Source: Elusimicrobiota bacterium
Lineage (GTDB): Bacteria > Elusimicrobiota > Elusimicrobia > UBA1565 > UBA9628
Length of the DNA stretch: 9,247 nucleotides
Assembly: GCA_016194625.1 (NCBI GenBank)
Contig: JACQBB010000120.1
Location: forward strand, 1 to 9,247
Direction of reading: 5' to 3'
Under the pieces are notes generated by a model. That model was not told the origin of the DNA, did not search any database, and saw only the letters and a list, made by a program, of their open reading frames with translations. Every line of letters begins with the position of its first letter. The stretch's first letter is position 1. A program made the position numbers and the translations under genes. Of the stretch, positions 6,506-9,247 are shown in pieces.

Positions 6506-7651
6506 ATGCCGATCAAAACGGAAGAACTGAAGGCGAAGCTTGGCGCTCTGAAAGGGCTCGGGGAGATGTTCCTCGGGCCCAAGGACGTCATCGCCGTGGA
6601 CGTCGGCAGCTACTCGGTGAAGGTCGTCCTGCTCAAGTCCGAGGGCCCCGCCTTCCACTTGAAGGCGTGGGGGCATCTGCCCATCAACGCCAAGCCCGAC
6701 GCGTCTCCCGAGGAGCGCAAGACCGCGGTCGTCAACGCGCTGCGCGCCTTCCTCGTGGAGAAGGGCGTCAAGGTCCGCGAGGTCGCGACCTCGCTGTCCG
6801 GCAACTCGGTGATCGTCCGTTACGTGAAGTTCCCGCGGCTGACGCGGACCGAGCTGCAGGCGACGCTCGCCACCGAGGCCGAGCCCTTCATCCCGTTCGA
6901 CATCAACGAGGTCCAGCTCGGCTTCCACATCCTGGCCGAGATCGTCGAGGAAGGCCAGAAGAAGATGGAGACCGTCCTGGTCGCCGCGAAGAAGGAGCTC
7001 GTCTCCGCGCGCCTCGAGGTGCTGCAGGGCGCCGGCTTCAATCCCGCGATCATCGACGTCGACAGCTTCGCGCTGGAGAACGTCCACGAGCGGATCCGCG
7101 ACCCGAAGGAAGGCTCCGCCGCCACGCTCTACCTGAACATCGGCCACATGGTCACGAACCTCTCGATCATCGAGAACGGCGTGACGCGCGTCGTGCGCGA
7201 CGTGTTCATCTCCGGCCAGACGATGTCGAAGGCCGTCGCCAAGGCGTTCCAGTGCGAGCCTCAGAAGGCCGACGAGCTCAAGAAGCAGTACGGCGTCATC
7301 GTCGACCCGGCCGAGAAGGAGAAGGCCCTGGCCGACGGGAACCGCGAGGCGCTGGGCGTCTCGCAGGCGATCGGCCAGGTCGCCCGCGACCTCGTCGGCG
7401 AGGTCCACCGCTCCGTCGATTTCTACTTGTCTCAGGGTCCGGACCGCGCGATCGGCCGCATCATCCTGTCCGGCGGCACCGCGCGCACCAAGAACCTCGA
7501 CAAGCATCTCGCCGGCGAGCTCAAGGTCCCGGTGGCGGTGCTCGACCCGTTCTCGTTCATCCAGGGAGGCCAGGCCGTCCCCGAAGACCTGCGCCCCGCG
7601 TTCGGCGTGGCCGTCGGCTTGGCCCTGCGCCGCAACCGGGACTGGGAATAG
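6506..7651 (+). CDS. pilM: type IV pilus assembly protein PilM
   Basis: PilM is a cytoplasmic actin-like ATP-binding protein that docks on the PilN tail and links the inner-membrane alignment complex to the pilus motor. The 381 residues carry the FtsA/actin-like landmarks: VIAVDVGSYSVKVV at 28-41 (first phosphate loop, Asp 32), RYVKFPRLTRTEL and EAEPFIPFDINEV at 105-136, LYLNIGHMVTNLSII at 208-222 (second phosphate loop), FISGQTMSKAVA at 234-245, and LSGGTARTKNL at 321-331 (adenosine loop). ATG at 6506 has GAGAGG directly abutting it, which is poor spacing. An alternative ATG at 6566, with AAAGGG upstream, would give MFLGPKDVIAVDVG, closer to a typical PilM start. It is followed after 2 nt by pilN. 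Expression probably depends on the promoter at 6391 and passage through the leader hairpin. Confidence 0.95.
   Translation: MPIKTEELKAKLGALKGLGEMFLGPKDVIAVDVGSYSVKVVLLKSEGPAFHLKAWGHLPINAKPDASPEERKTAVVNALRAFLVEKGVKVREVATSLSGNSVIVRYVKFPRLTRTELQATLATEAEPFIPFDINEVQLGFHILAEIVEEGQKKMETVLVAAKKELVSARLEVLQGAGFNPAIIDVDSFALENVHERIRDPKEGSAATLYLNIGHMVTNLSIIENGVTRVVRDVFISGQTMSKAVAKAFQCEPQKADELKKQYGVIVDPAEKEKALADGNREALGVSQAIGQVARDLVGEVHRSVDFYLSQGPDRAIGRIILSGGTARTKNLDKHLAGELKVPVAVLDPFSFIQGGQAVPEDLRPAFGVAVGLALRRNRDWE
6777..6794. repeat. 18-bp perfect palindrome inside pilM
   Basis: GCGAGGTCGCGACCTCGC reads identically on both strands. It shares the AGGTCGC/GCGACCT half-sites of the intergenic palindrome at 6323-6340, without its two central bases. 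It encodes ordinary frequent codons of PilM (part of REVATSL), so codon bias in a GC-rich genome is a sufficient explanation. It is listed only because related half-sites recur. Confidence 0.3.
7376..7393. repeat. near-copy of the intergenic palindrome inside pilM
   Basis: CAGGTCGCCCGCGACCTC matches the intergenic operator candidate at 16 of 18 positions, differing at one central and one terminal base. It encodes QVARDL in PilM (codons 291-296). It is either chance or a secondary binding site for the same regulator. Confidence 0.3.
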
Positions 7652-7653
7652 CC

Positions 7654-8199
7654 ATGATCAAGGTAAACCTGGTCCCCGCCGAGATCCTCGCCAAGGCCCG
7701 CCAGCGGCAGATGATGCTGCAGGCCGCGGTCGTCGGCGGACTCGTCGCCGTGTGCGTGCTGCTCGCGTCCATCCTGCACTTGTTCAGCCTCTATTCCCTC
7801 CAGAACGACTTCAAGTTCAAAGAGGCCAAGCTCAAGAAGCTCAGCGCGATCGTCGCCCAGGTCGAGGAGCTCGAGAAGGCGGCGGCGGCCGTGCGCGCCC
7901 GCCTCGGCGTCATCGAGGACCTCCTCAAGGGGCGCGCGTTCTATCCGATCTTCATGTCGGAGTTCGCCCGCACCGTCCCGGGCGGGGTCAAGGTCACGAA
8001 CATGACGACCTCCACCCAGCCGAACGCGGTCAGGCTCTCGATCTCCGCCGTCGCCTCGAGCAACGACGACATCGCGGCGTGGGTGCGGACGCTGACGGCG
8101 AACCCGCACTTCGGCGGCGTCGAGCTGGGCGCCATCACGGCGTCCGGCAAGAACCAGTACGCGTTCACGATCTCGACCACGTACACGAACAAACTCTGA
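7654..8199 (+). CDS. pilN: type IV pilus assembly protein PilN
   Basis: PilN is an inner-membrane protein of the pilus alignment complex whose short cytoplasmic tail binds PilM and whose periplasmic part pairs with PilO. The 181 residues start with MIKVNLVPAE, matching the conserved PilM-binding (I/V)NL(L/V)P tail. A single membrane helix follows at about 22-46, then an alpha-helical, coiled-coil-prone stretch from about 52 to 90 rich in K, E and A. A ferredoxin-like C-terminal domain comes last (YPIFMSEFARTVPGGVKVTNM and the strands after it). Length is normal for the family. ATG at 7654 comes 2 nt after the pilM stop with only a weak ribosome site (TGGGA), suggesting coupling to pilM. The stop is 1 nt before the pilO start. 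Confidence 0.95.
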   Translation: MIKVNLVPAEILAKARQRQMMLQAAVVGGLVAVCVLLASILHLFSLYSLQNDFKFKEAKLKKLSAIVAQVEELEKAAAAVRARLGVIEDLLKGRAFYPIFMSEFARTVPGGVKVTNMTTSTQPNAVRLSISAVASSNDDIAAWVRTLTANPHFGGVELGAITASGKNQYAFTISTTYTNKL

Positions 8200-8200
8200 T

Positions 8201-8746
8201 ATGGCGATCACGCTCACGAAGCAGCAGCAGCAGACGCTCGCCGGCGGGGCCTTCCTGTTCCTGGTCGCCGCGGGCCTGTACGTCAAGTTCTTCTGGCTGC
8301 CGATCTCCGACAAGCAGAAGGAGCTCTCTGACCAGATCGCTCAGATCGAGACCAAGATCCAGAAGGCCGAGGCGCAGGCGTCCCGCCTCAAGCGCCTCCA
8401 GGACGAGCTCGCGACCTTGAACCAGCAGGCCGTGGAGGCGGAGAAACGCCTCCCGAAGAACAAGGACGTCCCCGAGATCCTGGTGACGCTCTCGCGCCTC
8501 GCGGAGAAGAACCGCGTCTCGATCCAGAGCTTCTCGCCCGGTCCGTCCAAGAGCCAGCAGTACTTCATCGAACTGGCCTACCCGATGACCGTCAAGGGCA
8601 GTTATCACAACATCGGCCGGTTCTTCGCGGCCATCGCGCTCGAGACCCGCATCTTCAACATGAAGGACGTCGTTTATCCGACCGCCGGCGGAGACGGAGA
8701 GATGACCGTCACGTTCACCTTGCTCACGTACCAGTATAAAGGATGA
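8201..8746 (+). CDS. pilO: type IV pilus assembly protein PilO
   Basis: PilO is the inner-membrane partner of PilN; the pair forms the periplasmic bridge that holds PilP and the secretin side. The 181 residues have a short cytoplasmic N-terminus with four glutamines (8-11, from a CAG run). One membrane helix spans about 13-33, and a strong coiled coil about 36-85 (KQKELSDQIAQIETKIQKAE and onwards). The C-terminal domain includes KDVPEILVTLSRLAEKN, YFIELAYPMTVKGSYHNIGRF and the final strand VTFTLLTYQY, matching the PilO ferredoxin-like fold. ATG at 8201 follows the pilN stop by one base and has no clear Shine-Dalgarno, so translation is probably coupled. The stop overlaps the pilP start. Confidence 0.94.
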   Translation: MAITLTKQQQQTLAGGAFLFLVAAGLYVKFFWLPISDKQKELSDQIAQIETKIQKAEAQASRLKRLQDELATLNQQAVEAEKRLPKNKDVPEILVTLSRLAEKNRVSIQSFSPGPSKSQQYFIELAYPMTVKGSYHNIGRFFAAIALETRIFNMKDVVYPTAGGDGEMTVTFTLLTYQYKG

Positions 8747-9247
8747 TCGCGAACCTCCTTGCCGTCCTGCTCTGCTCCGCGGCCGCCGCCGCTCCGGCCC
8801 CGGCCCCGGCTCCGGCCGCTCCCGCGGTCAAGACCTCGACGGGCGCGGTCTCCGCCGCGGGCGCGCTCGGCGTCAGCACGATGACGGTCTCCTCGCTGTA
8901 CACCGGCGACCGGGTCCGCGATCCCTTCCAGACGGCGGCGGCCGGCGGTCCGGCGCGCGCGCGCGACAAGAACGCCCCTCCGCAGCCGCTCGACATCCAC
9001 GGTCTCCAGCTGCGCGGCATCATGCAGGACGCGACGAGCTCTTTCGCGCTGTTCAAGGCCGACGACGGCGGCACCTACGTGCTCCGCGGCGGCGAGCTGT
9101 TCGACGACGCCAACAAGCGCGTCCCGGGCATCCGGGGCCGCATCCAGATCAAGCAGAAGCGCGCGGAACTCTTCACCGAAGACAAGGACGTCCAGGTCTT
9201 CACCCTCGGCGAGACCGGCGACGAGGACAAGGACAAGGCGAAGCCTT
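8743..9247 (+). CDS. pilP: type IV pilus assembly protein PilP, 3' end outside window
   Basis: PilP connects the PilN-PilO complex to the outer-membrane secretin PilQ. The ATG at 8743 overlaps the pilO stop (ATGA), with AAAGG just upstream. The visible 168 residues begin with a hydrophobic secretion signal (IANLLAVLLCSAAAAA, 2-17). An alanine/proline-rich linker follows, then RDPFQ at 59-63, which matches the conserved DPF of PilP. The compact beta domain is QPLDIHGLQLRGIM at 81-94, FALFKADDGGTYVLRGGELF at 101-120 and the strands to about 155. A charged Glu/Asp/Lys tail then reaches the window edge. PilP is normally a lipoprotein. Here the only cysteine, Cys 11, is preceded by VLL rather than a small residue at -1, so the lipobox is atypical and ordinary signal peptidase cleavage in the Ala run is possible. 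Confidence 0.9.
   Translation, partial: MIANLLAVLLCSAAAAAPAPAPAPAAPAVKTSTGAVSAAGALGVSTMTVSSLYTGDRVRDPFQTAAAGGPARARDKNAPPQPLDIHGLQLRGIMQDATSSFALFKADDGGTYVLRGGELFDDANKRVPGIRGRIQIKQKRAELFTEDKDVQVFTLGETGDEDKDKAKP

Noticed and set aside
6413..7507. 364-codon minus-strand frame opposite pilM
   Set aside because: Shadow of pilM with biased Leu/Val/Gly/Asp composition and no family features. It would also read through the promoter and terminator signals.
6667..8199. 510-codon plus-strand frame starting inside pilM
   Set aside because: Its first two-thirds is the wrong frame of pilM (Arg/Gly/Pro-rich). Only its tail, from the ATG at 7654, is real: pilN.
8222..8233. CAG x4 tandem repeat near the pilO start
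   Set aside because: Encodes four Gln in the cytoplasmic tail. It is too short to be a phase-variable tract, and the unit is in frame.
8953..8964. Alternating CG run in pilP (Z-DNA-prone)
   Set aside because: Short, encodes Ala-Arg repeats in a linker, and is expected at this base composition.

Overview
The window is very GC-rich and gene-dense. It fits a free-living Gram-negative (diderm) bacterium, because it carries the start of a type IV pilus alignment-complex operon (pilM-pilN-pilO-pilP). The phylum cannot be fixed from sequence reading alone. A deep-branching lineage such as Elusimicrobiota is a guess, not a call.

Layout. A 251-bp intergenic region (6255-6505) divides two divergent units. 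Leftward on the minus strand (6254 down to 1) is a tightly packed seven-gene operon, in this order: HAD-family phosphatase, nucleotidyltransferase, ATP-grasp enzyme, class III (PLP) aminotransferase, Gfo/Idh/MocA oxidoreductase, bifunctional nucleotidyltransferase/CDP-alcohol phosphatidyltransferase (inositol phospholipid type), and myo-inositol-1-phosphate synthase, which runs off the left edge. Most junctions are 4-nt ATGA-type or short overlaps, so the genes are probably co-transcribed and translationally coupled. Rightward on the plus strand are pilM, pilN, pilO and pilP; pilP runs off the right edge.

What the minus operon may do. MIPS makes inositol-1-phosphate, and the fused CDP-alcohol transferase would attach inositol phosphate to a lipid or another inositol. 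The free nucleotidyltransferase could activate a phosphate-bearing polyol or sugar. The HAD enzyme could dephosphorylate an intermediate. The oxidoreductase plus aminotransferase could turn a hydroxyl into a keto and then an amino group. The ATP-grasp enzyme could ligate or phosphorylate the product. The pathway product (a modified inositol lipid or soluble inositol compound) is inference.

Two adjacent genes in this operon, the oxidoreductase and the phosphatidyltransferase, are each interrupted. Their two halves sit in different frames, and the family-diagnostic catalytic stretch is missing from the middle. This is either genuine decay or an assembly or sequencing dropout; the reads would decide.

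The intergenic region is rich in signals. It has an extended -10 element abutting the HAD start codon (a possible leaderless mRNA), an 18-bp palindrome lying between a TTGACA box and a poor -10, a near-consensus sigma-70 promoter for pilMNOP, and a two-tier GC hairpin plus T6 tract between that promoter and pilM. That hairpin looks like an intrinsic terminator in the leader, so it is either an attenuator or the end of a roughly 60-nt small RNA.
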